This document shows positions 7,140-14,205 of a stretch of DNA of 36,385 nucleotides, one piece after another. The stretch comes from Actinomadura geliboluensis (lineage in GTDB: Bacteria > Actinomycetota > Actinomycetes > Streptosporangiales > Streptosporangiaceae): positions 1 to 36,385 of the forward strand of contig NZ_VCKZ01000031.1 of the NCBI RefSeq assembly GCF_005889745.1. The letters are read 5' to 3'. Position numbers and translations under genes: made by a program. The notes under the pieces were generated by a model. That model had not been told where the DNA came from. It did no database searches and was given only the letters and a program-made list of their open reading frames with translations. Numbering within the stretch: the stretch's first letter is position 1; each line of letters opens with the position of its first letter.

Positions 7140-7183
7140 AGACCGTTCAATTGGCGTGAAAACAGACTCTTGCGGGAGCCGTT

Positions 7184-8377
7184 GTGACGCGGGACAACAC
7201 GGTGCTGTGCATGGCGGGGCGGCCCATGGCGGCGCATCTGCGGGCCCGCGCCCCGCGGCTGACCCGGCGGGTCGTCGCGCGGCTGCTCACCGAGCTGCCC
7301 GTCTACGCGGAACTGCCGCAGGAGGAGGTCGCCGGGGACATCGCCGGGATCGTCCAGCACAGCCTGCGGCAGTTCGCGGACGTGCTGGAGCGGCGCCGCC
7401 CGGCCGCGCCGGAGGAGTTCGGCGACCAGCGCGACTCGGCGGCGCTGCGCGCCGAGGAGGAGGTGCCGCTGGACGCGATCCTCACCGCGTACCAGATCGG
7501 CGCCGCGATGGCGTGGGAGGAGCTGACCACCGGGGCGCGGCCGTCCGACCTGCCCGCCTTCCAGGAGGCGCTCGGCTACTTCCTGGACTTCCAGCGGCTG
7601 CTGCTGTCGGCGGTCAGCTCCGCCTACCTGGAGGTCCGGCAGATCATCGACAGCCAGGAGCACGGCGGGCGGCACGCCCTGATGACCGCGCTGCTCGGCG
7701 GGGACACCGCCGGGCACCGCCCGGCGCCCCGCTACGCGGTGCTGACGCTGGCGTTCGCCCCGCACCCGGACGAGGCGGGCACGGGCCAGCGCGCCCGGAT
7801 CGCGGCCCGGCGCAAGATCCGGCGGATCCGGACGGCGCTGGACGAGGTCGCCGACGAGCCCGCGCTCACCGCCCTGGACAGCGCCGGCGGGACGGCCCTG
7901 CTGCCGTTCTCGGCCGGCTGGGACGTCCTGTGCGAGCTGGTGGCGCGGGCAGCCAAGTGCGCCGACACCGATGTCACGGCGGCGGCGGAGATCACCGGCC
8001 CCGCCGGGATCCCCGCCGCCGCCGTCCGGACGGCCGAGGTGATGGACCTGGTCCGCCGGGCCGGCCGCCCGCCCGGCCTGTACCGGCTCGCGGACGTCCT
8101 GCTCGACTACCAGCTGAGCCGGCCGAGCGGCGCGCTCGCCGGGCTCGCCGCCCTGCTGGCGCCCCTCGACCGCAAGCCGGAGCTGCTCCGCACGCTGGAG
8201 CGGTACCTGGCCTGCGACCTGGACCGGCGGGCGACGGGCGCGGCGCTGCACGTCCACCCGAACACGGTGGCCTACCGCGTCCGCCGGATCAGCGCCCTGA
8301 CCGGGCTCGACCCGGCCCGGCCGAGCGACCTGCAGCTGCTGAACGCGGCGCTGGTCGCCCGCCGGTCCCTGCACTGA
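7184..8377 (+). CDS. PucR-family helix-turn-helix transcriptional regulator
   Basis: The 397-residue protein ends in the PucR-type C-terminal helix-turn-helix (about residues 335-395: LERYLACDLDRRATGAALHV, then HPNTVAYRVRRI). The rest is the long helical/GGDEF-like region usual in actinobacterial PucR/CdaR-like regulators. Family members commonly sense a metabolite or nutrient through the N-terminal part and bind DNA with the C-terminus. The GTG start is preceded by GGGAG. It is divergent from the secreted hydrolase and ends 12 bases before the convergent flavoprotein gene, so either could be a target; the palindrome at 7125-7139 favours the hydrolase or autoregulation. The ligand cannot be told. 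Confidence 0.88.
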   Translation: MTRDNTVLCMAGRPMAAHLRARAPRLTRRVVARLLTELPVYAELPQEEVAGDIAGIVQHSLRQFADVLERRRPAAPEEFGDQRDSAALRAEEEVPLDAILTAYQIGAAMAWEELTTGARPSDLPAFQEALGYFLDFQRLLLSAVSSAYLEVRQIIDSQEHGGRHALMTALLGGDTAGHRPAPRYAVLTLAFAPHPDEAGTGQRARIAARRKIRRIRTALDEVADEPALTALDSAGGTALLPFSAGWDVLCELVARAAKCADTDVTAAAEITGPAGIPAAAVRTAEVMDLVRRAGRPPGLYRLADVLLDYQLSRPSGALAGLAALLAPLDRKPELLRTLERYLACDLDRRATGAALHVHPNTVAYRVRRISALTGLDPARPSDLQLLNAALVARRSLH

Positions 8378-8389
8378 AGGAGCGCGAGG

Positions 8390-10150
8390 TCACCTCCCCG
8401 GCCATCGCGTGTCGAGGACGTCGAACTGGTGCGGCAGCCGCAGCGCGTACCGGATCTTGTCGTTGGCCTTGAACGGCGCCCACAGCGGCTGCTCGAACAG
8501 CTCGTGGACGTCGCACCGGGCCGCGTTGGAGCCGGCCGCGTCCAGCAGCGCGTTGACGGCCTGCCGGCCGCCCTGGTTGGCGCCCTCCATCGTGGTGACG
8601 TTGATCGGCGTCTTCACCCAGTCCCCCGCGAGGAACAGGTTCGGGATCTTCGTCCCGGAGTTCGGGCGCAGCTTCCACGACCCCGGCTGCTGGATGAACA
8701 GCGGGGTGTCGTTGGTGACGCCGCCGCCGTTCGGGACGATCGCCGGGTCGAGGAACCAGGAGTGCAGGTCGGCGTCGGTGAGCTGTACCCCGGTGTCGTT
8801 GAGGTGCGCCTTGATCTGCTTCCACGTCTCCGCGGCGATCTCGTCGGGCAGGCAGTCGGTCGCCCGCTTCTTGTTGAACGTGCCCGGCGTGAACCAGTCG
8901 GAGATGATCGAGGACAGGCAGTCCTGGACGGTGCCGTCCCCGTAGGTGGAGAAGTCCCGCTTCCAGAACTGCTCCTGGCTGATGGACGTGACCGCCCACG
9001 TCGAGTCGCCGTAGTTCACGTGGCCGGCGGCCAGCGGCAGCTTCTTCTTGAGGAAGAACTGCAGCCCGGTCATCCAGTCGGTGCGCAGGCCCTTGATCCC
9101 GGCGAGCGACGGGTCGGCGCTCAGCACCGCGTCGCTCAGCAGGCCCGACACCCGCTCGCACGGCATCGCGACCACGAACCAGTCGGCGGAGATCGGCGCC
9201 TTGCCCTTGACGCCGGCGGAGGCGATCCGCCCGCCGGAGACGCTGAGCGAGGTGACCTCGTACCCCACGTTGAACTTGACGCCGAGGTCGCGCAGGTGCG
9301 CGATCCACGGGTCGAGCCACATCTCGGACGAGGACCCGTTGAGCACCCGGTCCACCGACCCGCCGGGCTCGTTGCCGAGCCCGATGATGCTCCACACGGT
9401 GGCCTCGCCGACCATCGCGATCGAGTGGGTGCTCGCGTCCTTGGACTTGGTGGCGGCGAGGTTGCGGATCGTCCCGTCGGCGATGAACTTGTTGTACTCG
9501 TCCGAGAACCGGTCGGCGCGGATGTAGTCGGCCCAGGTGATGTTCTCCCACTGTCCGAGCTTGCGCTCGTCGCAGCTGGTGACGTACACGAGGAGCTTCT
9601 GCGCGGCGAACGCGGCCTCGGCCGGCGACAGCTTCGCGATCGTCTGGAGCCCGGAGGTGATCGTGGCGAGGAAGCTGTTGGTGTCGTAGATCCGCGACTC
9701 CGGCGGCAGCGGGAAGGGGAACGGGATCGTGAGGTCCGGCCGCCCCTGCCGCGACATCATGTAGGCGTCGGCGCGGACGAGGTTGTCCCAGGCGCCCTTG
9801 GCGTTGCCGGGGAACGGCGTGCGCCGCATGGTGTCGGTGAGGTTGAAGTAGAAGCCGGGGAAGAAGCGGAACCCGTGCTCGCCGGGGAGGTCGAGCCGGC
9901 CGCCCGTCCCGGTGCCCGGCGGGAAGATGCTGCGCGCCTTGCCGCCGAGGGCGGTGCGCTCGTAGACCTCGACCTCGAAGCCGCGCTCGATCAGCTCGTG
10001 CGCCGCGGTGAGGCCGGCGACGCCCGCCCCGAGGACGGCGACCCTTCCGCCGCTCGCGGCCCGCGCGGGGACGGGCCCCACGGCCATCGCGCCCGCGGTG
10101 GCGGCGCCCACCACGCCCGCGTCTCGGAGGAACCTTCTGCGTGTCGTCAC
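8390..10150 (-). CDS. Tat-exported FAD-dependent oxidoreductase (phytoene desaturase/HpnE-like amine oxidase fold)
   Basis: The 586-residue protein starts with a twin-arginine signal (TTRRRFLRD then a hydrophobic stretch, cleavage near ARAAS). An FAD-binding Rossmann motif follows, VLGAGVAGL (about residues 39-47), with the acidic ribose-binding residue in VYERT. The C-terminal flavin motif LFLAGDWVKTPINVTTMEGA is typical of the carotenoid-desaturase and hydroxysqualene-dehydroxylase branch of the amine-oxidase superfamily. The Tat signal implies export of the folded, FAD-loaded enzyme, whereas hopanoid or carotenoid enzymes in this fold are normally cytoplasmic. No other hopanoid or carotenoid gene is nearby, so the substrate is open. 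A palindromic site lies 42 bases upstream. Confidence 0.85.
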   Translation of the reverse strand: MTTRRRFLRDAGVVGAATAGAMAVGPVPARAASGGRVAVLGAGVAGLTAAHELIERGFEVEVYERTALGGKARSIFPPGTGTGGRLDLPGEHGFRFFPGFYFNLTDTMRRTPFPGNAKGAWDNLVRADAYMMSRQGRPDLTIPFPFPLPPESRIYDTNSFLATITSGLQTIAKLSPAEAAFAAQKLLVYVTSCDERKLGQWENITWADYIRADRFSDEYNKFIADGTIRNLAATKSKDASTHSIAMVGEATVWSIIGLGNEPGGSVDRVLNGSSSEMWLDPWIAHLRDLGVKFNVGYEVTSLSVSGGRIASAGVKGKAPISADWFVVAMPCERVSGLLSDAVLSADPSLAGIKGLRTDWMTGLQFFLKKKLPLAAGHVNYGDSTWAVTSISQEQFWKRDFSTYGDGTVQDCLSSIISDWFTPGTFNKKRATDCLPDEIAAETWKQIKAHLNDTGVQLTDADLHSWFLDPAIVPNGGGVTNDTPLFIQQPGSWKLRPNSGTKIPNLFLAGDWVKTPINVTTMEGANQGGRQAVNALLDAAGSNAARCDVHELFEQPLWAPFKANDKIRYALRLPHQFDVLDTRWPGR

Positions 10151-10191
10151 GGCGACCTCCCGTGCCAGGCCCCCGACCCAATAAGTGTTGG

Positions 10192-10203
10192 GTTACTTGT
10201 AAC
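10192..10203. promoter_or_regulatory. Palindrome upstream of flavoprotein gene
   Basis: GTTACTTGTAAC is a perfect 5-bp inverted repeat with a 2-base centre. It lies in an AT-rich stretch 42 bases before the flavoprotein start and is flanked by the outer pair GTGTT (10185-10189) and AACAC (10201-10205). The form is typical of a TetR-type operator, but no TetR gene is in the window. Confidence 0.4.
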
Positions 10204-10294
10204 ACGCTATTAGCACACTGCCAATAAGGCGGCCGCAGCAGGTCTGCCCCGCACGGGAAATCACTCAGAAGAGGACAGACCGAAACAGCGGGAC

Positions 10295-10492
10295 TCAGCC
10301 CGCGATCACACCGTGCTCGGTGCGGAGGTGGTGGTTGAGCGTGGAGAGCTCAAGGTGCGGCTGGTTGCAGCGCACGCACGACCAGACGCCGGTCGGAACG
10401 CTGTAGCCGTGCTTCGCGGCGTCGTCGCGCGCGCAGAGCGTGATGTAGGACTGGACGAGGCGCCGCCACGTCCGCCGGACCGCCGATGACAT
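10295..10492 (-). CDS. Small C2H2-type zinc-binding protein
   Basis: I start this 65-residue protein at the ATG at 10492 because of the GGAGGGGGAG tract just upstream; the frame is open further, to 10555. It has an Arg-rich N-terminal helix (AVRRTWRRL) and a C-terminal C-x2-C-x12-H-x4-H motif (Cys39, Cys42, His55, His60), the spacing of a classical zinc finger. A single finger in so small a bacterial protein suggests a nucleic-acid or protein adaptor. I do not recognise a named family. It is monocistronic; an 11-bp inverted repeat straddles its start. Confidence 0.65.
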   Translation of the reverse strand: MSSAVRRTWRRLVQSYITLCARDDAAKHGYSVPTGVWSCVRCNQPHLELSTLNHHLRTEHGVIAG

Positions 10493-10554
10493 TCCCGCTC
10501 CCCCTCCGGGCCGAACCTTCCAGATCGGCCCAGGATAAGGCAACGGGAATGTCA
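10487..10554. repeat. Widely spaced 11-bp inverted repeat over start of zinc-finger gene
   Basis: TGACATTCCCG (10487-10497) is exactly complementary to CGGGAATGTCA (10544-10554), with 46 bases between. On the minus strand the distal arm begins as a perfect -35-like TTGACA. The proximal arm covers the start codon. It may be a two-site operator or a long-range mRNA stem. Confidence 0.5.
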
Positions 10555-10580
10555 AGGCGAAACGCCGGTGACCGGCGAAC

Positions 10581-11426
10581 TCACTGGCCGATCTTCACCC
10601 CCGGCTCGCCGTACCGGTACTCCAGCGGCCGCACGCCGCGACCGCCCGGGATGTTGCCGCCGGCGCGGTACTTGCCGGTGGGCAGGATCGTCCGGCCGAA
10701 GGTGTTCTCCATCATCAGCGCGCCCGCGGCGTAGAGCGAGATGACCGCCGTGGCGACGAACAGCCAGCCGCCGACGTCCAGGCTCCAGCCGGACGGCGCC
10801 CAGAAACCGGCCGCCGTGAAGCCCGAGCCCACGGCCAGGCACGCCAGCAGCAGCGCCATCACGATGTTCTCGCCGAGCGCCGCCAGCGCCGTCAGCCCGG
10901 TGATCACCGCCAGGGCGATGAACCAGAACGCGAAGCCATGACTCGCCACGCCGAGCACGGGTGCCAGCGCGATCGGTACCGCGCCCGCGCTGACCAGCAG
11001 GAACAACAGGCCCCAGGCGAGCCAGAACGAGCCCCACATGCCGTGCACGGCGGTCGCGAGCCCGTCCCGCGCGCGGTAGGCCCACATGCCCGCGAGGAAC
11101 TGGGCGAGGCCGCCGAACAGCAGCACGAACGGCCACAGGATGAGCGGAGTGGCCGCGGTCCCGTACCAGCCCGCCTGCCAGGCGCCCACCATCATGGTCG
11201 CGCCCGCCAAGCCGAAGAGCCCGAGGATGGACGGAGCCGCGATGGGCTGCAGCATGACGCGCGTCCGGTCCTCCCAGAGCGCGTGCTCGCCCGGCTCATT
11301 GGCGCCCCTGCCCGGTACCGCCGTGGCGGCGCCGGGAGCGGGGGTGGCGGCGCCCTGCGCGGGCGTCGACGGTGCGGCGCGCTCGCCGGACATCGGCGAT
11401 TGCGCGTGCTCTCTTCGCCTTGCCAT
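10581..11426 (-). CDS. GPR1/FUN34/YaaH (SatP-type) acetate-uptake family membrane protein
   Basis: This 281-residue protein starts at an ATG backed by GAGGAGGG six bases upstream; the frame continues to 11489 but without a ribosome site. It has a Pro/Ala-rich cytoplasmic N-terminus (about 55 residues) and then six hydrophobic segments. The family hallmark appears in variant form as AAPSILGLFGLA at the first helix (usual form NPAPLGL). Relatives are monocarboxylate (acetate/succinate) uptake channels. The conserved C-terminal region ends in PLEYRYGEPGVKIGQ. It stands alone between the zinc-finger gene and a STAS protein; a palindrome lies 50 bases upstream. Confidence 0.8.
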   Translation of the reverse strand: MARRREHAQSPMSGERAAPSTPAQGAATPAPGAATAVPGRGANEPGEHALWEDRTRVMLQPIAAPSILGLFGLAGATMMVGAWQAGWYGTAATPLILWPFVLLFGGLAQFLAGMWAYRARDGLATAVHGMWGSFWLAWGLLFLLVSAGAVPIALAPVLGVASHGFAFWFIALAVITGLTALAALGENIVMALLLACLAVGSGFTAAGFWAPSGWSLDVGGWLFVATAVISLYAAGALMMENTFGRTILPTGKYRAGGNIPGGRGVRPLEYRYGEPGVKIGQ

Positions 11427-11475
11427 GAGATCCCTCCTCTGGAATCGGAGAGCTGTAGAACCCCTCCTAACCGTG

Positions 11476-11491
11476 GTTTGAGCAGTCAAAC
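11476..11491. promoter_or_regulatory. Palindrome upstream of the SatP-type gene
   Basis: GTTTGAGCAGTCAAAC is a perfect 6-bp inverted repeat with a 4-base centre, 50 bases upstream of the transporter start. It could be an operator or a short hairpin in the leader; no matching regulator is encoded nearby. Confidence 0.4.
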
Positions 11492-11607
11492 TGCCACGAA
11501 GCGGGATAGAACGGGAAAGACGCCCGCACGGCGCCTCGTTTACCGGACCTCGACGCGGGGATGGTCCGCCGATGACCTCACGGGGGACCGGCGCACGGCG
11601 GCCGGGG

Positions 11608-12060
11608 TCAGCCGCGCGGGCGGCAGTGTATCGCCAGGCCCGGGGTGAGGTGCCACCCGATCAGCCGGAACAGCCGGTCGAGGTACGGCGGCACCGCGTG
11701 CAGGACGAGCAGGCGTCCGTGCTCGTGCAGCTCGCGGGCCGCGAGGGTGAGGGCGCGTAGCCCGGCCACGTCCATGAAGGCGATCGCGGCCAGGTCGACG
11801 TGCAGGTCCCCGGGCACGCGGGCCTGCGCGGCGTGCAGCGCGGCGGCCACGTCCGGGGCGTTGGAGACGTCGATCTCGCCGGACATCCGGAGCCACGGCG
11901 AGGACGAGGCGGCGGCGATGTGCAGGAGCGCCGTGTCGAGTTCGACGACGTCGCAGCGGGGCGCCTCGCCGGACGGGGGAACCGGGCGCTCCCCCGAGCC
12001 GGGGCCGCCCTCGCCGCCGCCGATCCGCCAGATGGTCATGTCGTTGCGCACCTCGCCCAT
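11608..12060 (-). CDS. STAS-domain protein (anti-anti-sigma-like) lacking the usual phospho-serine
   Basis: The 150-residue protein has a low-complexity N-terminus and a STAS fold from about residue 40: LRMSGEIDVSNAPDV, DLHVDLAAIAFMDVAGLRAL, and a final HLTPGL. The STAS family includes SpoIIAA/RsbV anti-sigma-factor antagonists, controlled by phosphorylation of the second Ser in the D-S-S-G motif. Here the motif reads Asp97-Val-Ala-Gly100, so that Ser is Ala and the protein could not be switched in the classical way. No anti-sigma kinase is adjacent. Two starts are possible; the ATG at 12039 has GAGGTG upstream, the one at 12060 has no clear site. Confidence 0.8.
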   Translation of the reverse strand: MGEVRNDMTIWRIGGGEGGPGSGERPVPPSGEAPRCDVVELDTALLHIAAASSSPWLRMSGEIDVSNAPDVAAALHAAQARVPGDLHVDLAAIAFMDVAGLRALTLAARELHEHGRLLVLHAVPPYLDRLFRLIGWHLTPGLAIHCRPRG

Positions 12061-12145
12061 GGACGGGGCGCCGCTACCGTGCGCGGCCCCGTGTATGTCA
12101 GGCTCTCACCTGTCGGCACGTTATGAACCCAACCGGGCGGATTTC

Positions 12146-12391
12146 ATGGACGAGAAGGCCATTCTGGACCGTATCAACGCGTTCATCGAGGAGGAGCACG
12201 GCCTGCGGGAGGCGCACGAGCGCGCCGAGACGACCAGCGCCGAGGCTCAGGAGCGGCTGCGCCGGCTGGAGGTCGCGCTCGACCAGTGCTGGGACCTGCT
12301 GCGCCAGCGCCGCGCCCGGATGGCGGCGGGGCAGAACCCGGACGACGCCGAGGTCCGCCCCGCCGGCGAGGTCGAGGGCTACCTGCAGTAG
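12146..12391 (+). CDS. DUF2630 family protein
   Basis: The 81-residue, mostly helical protein matches the DUF2630 pattern: MDEKAILDRINAFIEEEHGL at the start, then RLEVALDQCWDLLRQRRAR, ending in VRPAGEVEGYLQ. Heptad-like leucines suggest a short coiled coil. The family is widespread in actinobacteria with no assigned function. Only a weak GGGCGG precedes the ATG. It is divergent from the STAS gene (85 bases) and converges with the lactate permease. Confidence 0.85.
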   Translation: MDEKAILDRINAFIEEEHGLREAHERAETTSAEAQERLRRLEVALDQCWDLLRQRRARMAAGQNPDDAEVRPAGEVEGYLQ

Positions 12392-12396
12392 CCCCC

Positions 12397-12426
12397 GGGG
12401 ATCCGGGTCACGGGGATCCGGGTCAC
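12397..12426. repeat. 15-bp tandem duplication at the 3' end of the lactate permease gene
   Basis: GGGGATCCGGGTCAC occurs twice in direct succession (12397-12411 and 12412-12426). The second copy contains the permease stop codon. It looks like a recent slippage duplication. Confidence 0.8.
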
Positions 12427-14075
12427 GGGACCATCCAGCCGAGCACGCCGGTCGCCTGGAGGCCCGACAGCAGGCACATCCCGGCGAGGAACAGCAGGCT
12501 CCACAGCACGACGCGGCGGAAGATGTCGCCCTCGCGTCCGTCCAGGCCCACGGCGGCGGCCGCGATCGCGAGGTTCTGCGGTGACACCATCTTCCCGAGG
12601 ACGCCGCCGGAGCTGTTGGTCGCGGCCATCAGCACCGGCGACAGGTCCGCCTTGTTCGCGGCGGTGACCTGGAGCGCGCCGAACAGCGAGTTGGACGAGG
12701 TGTCCGACCCGGTCACGGCCGTGCCCAGCCAGCCGAGCACCGGGGACAGCAGCGCGAACGCGCCGCCCGCCCCGGCCATCCACGTGCCGAGCGTGACCGT
12801 CTGCCCGGACGCGTTCATCACGAACGCCAGCGCGAGCACCGCCATCACCGTGATGATCGCCCACTTGAGCTGGACGAGGGTCGTCCAGTAGGCGCGCAGG
12901 GCCTTGCCGAGGCCGACCCCGAGCGCGGCCATGGTGATCAGCCCTGCGACGAGCATCTGCGTGCCGGGCGTGGTCAGGTAGTTGAAGGTGAAGGTCGGCA
13001 GGGTGAGCGGCTTCCCGGTCGGGCCGGTGAGGTCGAGGCCGGGCCAGGAGAACGTCCGGGTGGCCCTGTCGAGCTGCTCCTTGACCTGGTCGATCTGGCA
13101 GACGACGAAGACCGCGATGATGATCGCGTAGGGGGCGTAGGCGCGGGCGACCTCGGCGCGGGAGTCGGGCTCGCCGCCCTTCTGCACGCGCGCGGCGAAC
13201 TCGGGGGTGGGCTCGTCGGCGGCGCCGCCGGCGACCGGCGCGGGCCGGGCCGCCGGCCGCGGGCGCAGCCGGACGGCGAGCACGACCGCGGCGGCCGAGA
13301 CCAGCGACGCGACGACGTCGGCGAGCGGCACCGAGATGAAGTTGGCGGTGACGTACTGCGCGGCGCCGAACGCGGCGCCGCACAGCAGGGCGGTGGGCCA
13401 GGTCTCGCGCAGGCCGCGCCGCCCGTCCACGATGGCGACGAGGACGAGCGGGACGAACACCGCGAGGATCGGGGTCTGCCGCCCGACCATCGCGCCGAGC
13501 GTGTCGCTGGACTCCCCGGTGACCTTGCCGAGGGTGAGGATCGGCGTCGCCATCGCGCCGAACGCGACCGGGGCGGTGTTGGCGGTGAGGGCGAGGACGG
13601 CGGCCTTGATCGGCTGGAAGCCGAGCGCGATGAGCATGACGGACGTGACCGCGACGGGCGTGCCGAAGCCCGCGAGGGCCTCCAGCAGCGCGCCGAAGGA
13701 GAACGCGATCAGCACGGCCTGGAGCCGGTGGTCGTCGCTGACCTGCGCGAACGAGCGGCGGAGCACGTCGAAGTGGCCGGTCGTGACGGTGATGTTGTAG
13801 ACCCAGAGCGCGTTGATGACGATCCACAGGATCGGGTAGAAGCCGAACGCGGCGCCCTCGGTGCCGGCGAGGAGCGCCTGGCCGGCGGGCATGCCGTAGG
13901 CCCAGATCGCGACGGCCAGGGAGACGGCCAGCGCGATCAGGGACGCGAGCCACGCGCGCATGCGGACGCCGCCGAGCAGCACGAACAGCACGGCGAGCGG
14001 CAGTGCGGCGACCAGTGAGCTCCAGCCGAGCGAATCGGCGATGGGATCGAGGACCTGCTGGTACACGGCGATCAC
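12423..14075 (-). CDS. lctP: L-lactate/glycolate permease, LctP family
   Basis: The 550-residue polytopic protein has about twelve to fourteen hydrophobic segments. LctP landmarks are the N-terminal MIAVYQQVLDPIADSLGWSS and FGALLEALAGFGTPVAVTSV in the middle. Further on are TAPVAFGAMATPI and, near the C-terminus, LGWLGTAVTGSDTSSNSLFG with TNSSGGVLGKMVSPQNLAIA. The family imports L-lactate, D-lactate or glycolate with protons. The first possible GTG (14075) has a poor ribosome site. A second GTG at 14066 has GAGGTG seven bases upstream and may be the true start. No lactate dehydrogenase gene adjoins it; the next genes upstream are the molybdenum hydroxylase. Confidence 0.92.
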   Translation of the reverse strand: MIAVYQQVLDPIADSLGWSSLVAALPLAVLFVLLGGVRMRAWLASLIALAVSLAVAIWAYGMPAGQALLAGTEGAAFGFYPILWIVINALWVYNITVTTGHFDVLRRSFAQVSDDHRLQAVLIAFSFGALLEALAGFGTPVAVTSVMLIALGFQPIKAAVLALTANTAPVAFGAMATPILTLGKVTGESSDTLGAMVGRQTPILAVFVPLVLVAIVDGRRGLRETWPTALLCGAAFGAAQYVTANFISVPLADVVASLVSAAAVVLAVRLRPRPAARPAPVAGGAADEPTPEFAARVQKGGEPDSRAEVARAYAPYAIIIAVFVVCQIDQVKEQLDRATRTFSWPGLDLTGPTGKPLTLPTFTFNYLTTPGTQMLVAGLITMAALGVGLGKALRAYWTTLVQLKWAIITVMAVLALAFVMNASGQTVTLGTWMAGAGGAFALLSPVLGWLGTAVTGSDTSSNSLFGALQVTAANKADLSPVLMAATNSSGGVLGKMVSPQNLAIAAAAVGLDGREGDIFRRVVLWSLLFLAGMCLLSGLQATGVLGWMVP

Positions 14076-14122
14076 CTCGCGGGTAGGGAGCGCCCCCGAG
14101 CACGTGATCGATACCCACCCGC

Positions 14123-14136
14123 GTGACGCAGATCAC
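14123..14136. promoter_or_regulatory. CRP-like site upstream of lctP
   Basis: GTGACGCAGATCAC matches the CRP-family core GTGA-N6-TCAC exactly, 48 bases before the permease start. An AT-richer stretch (AGTGAACTTTTCAATCA) lies just beyond it. Chance occurrence of an eight-base match in this window is not negligible. Confidence 0.35.
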
Positions 14137-14205
14137 CTTGATAGTGAACTTTTCAATCAGTCAAGCCCGGTCAGGACCTCCGTCCCCGGTCAGGGCCGGC
14201 GCGGC

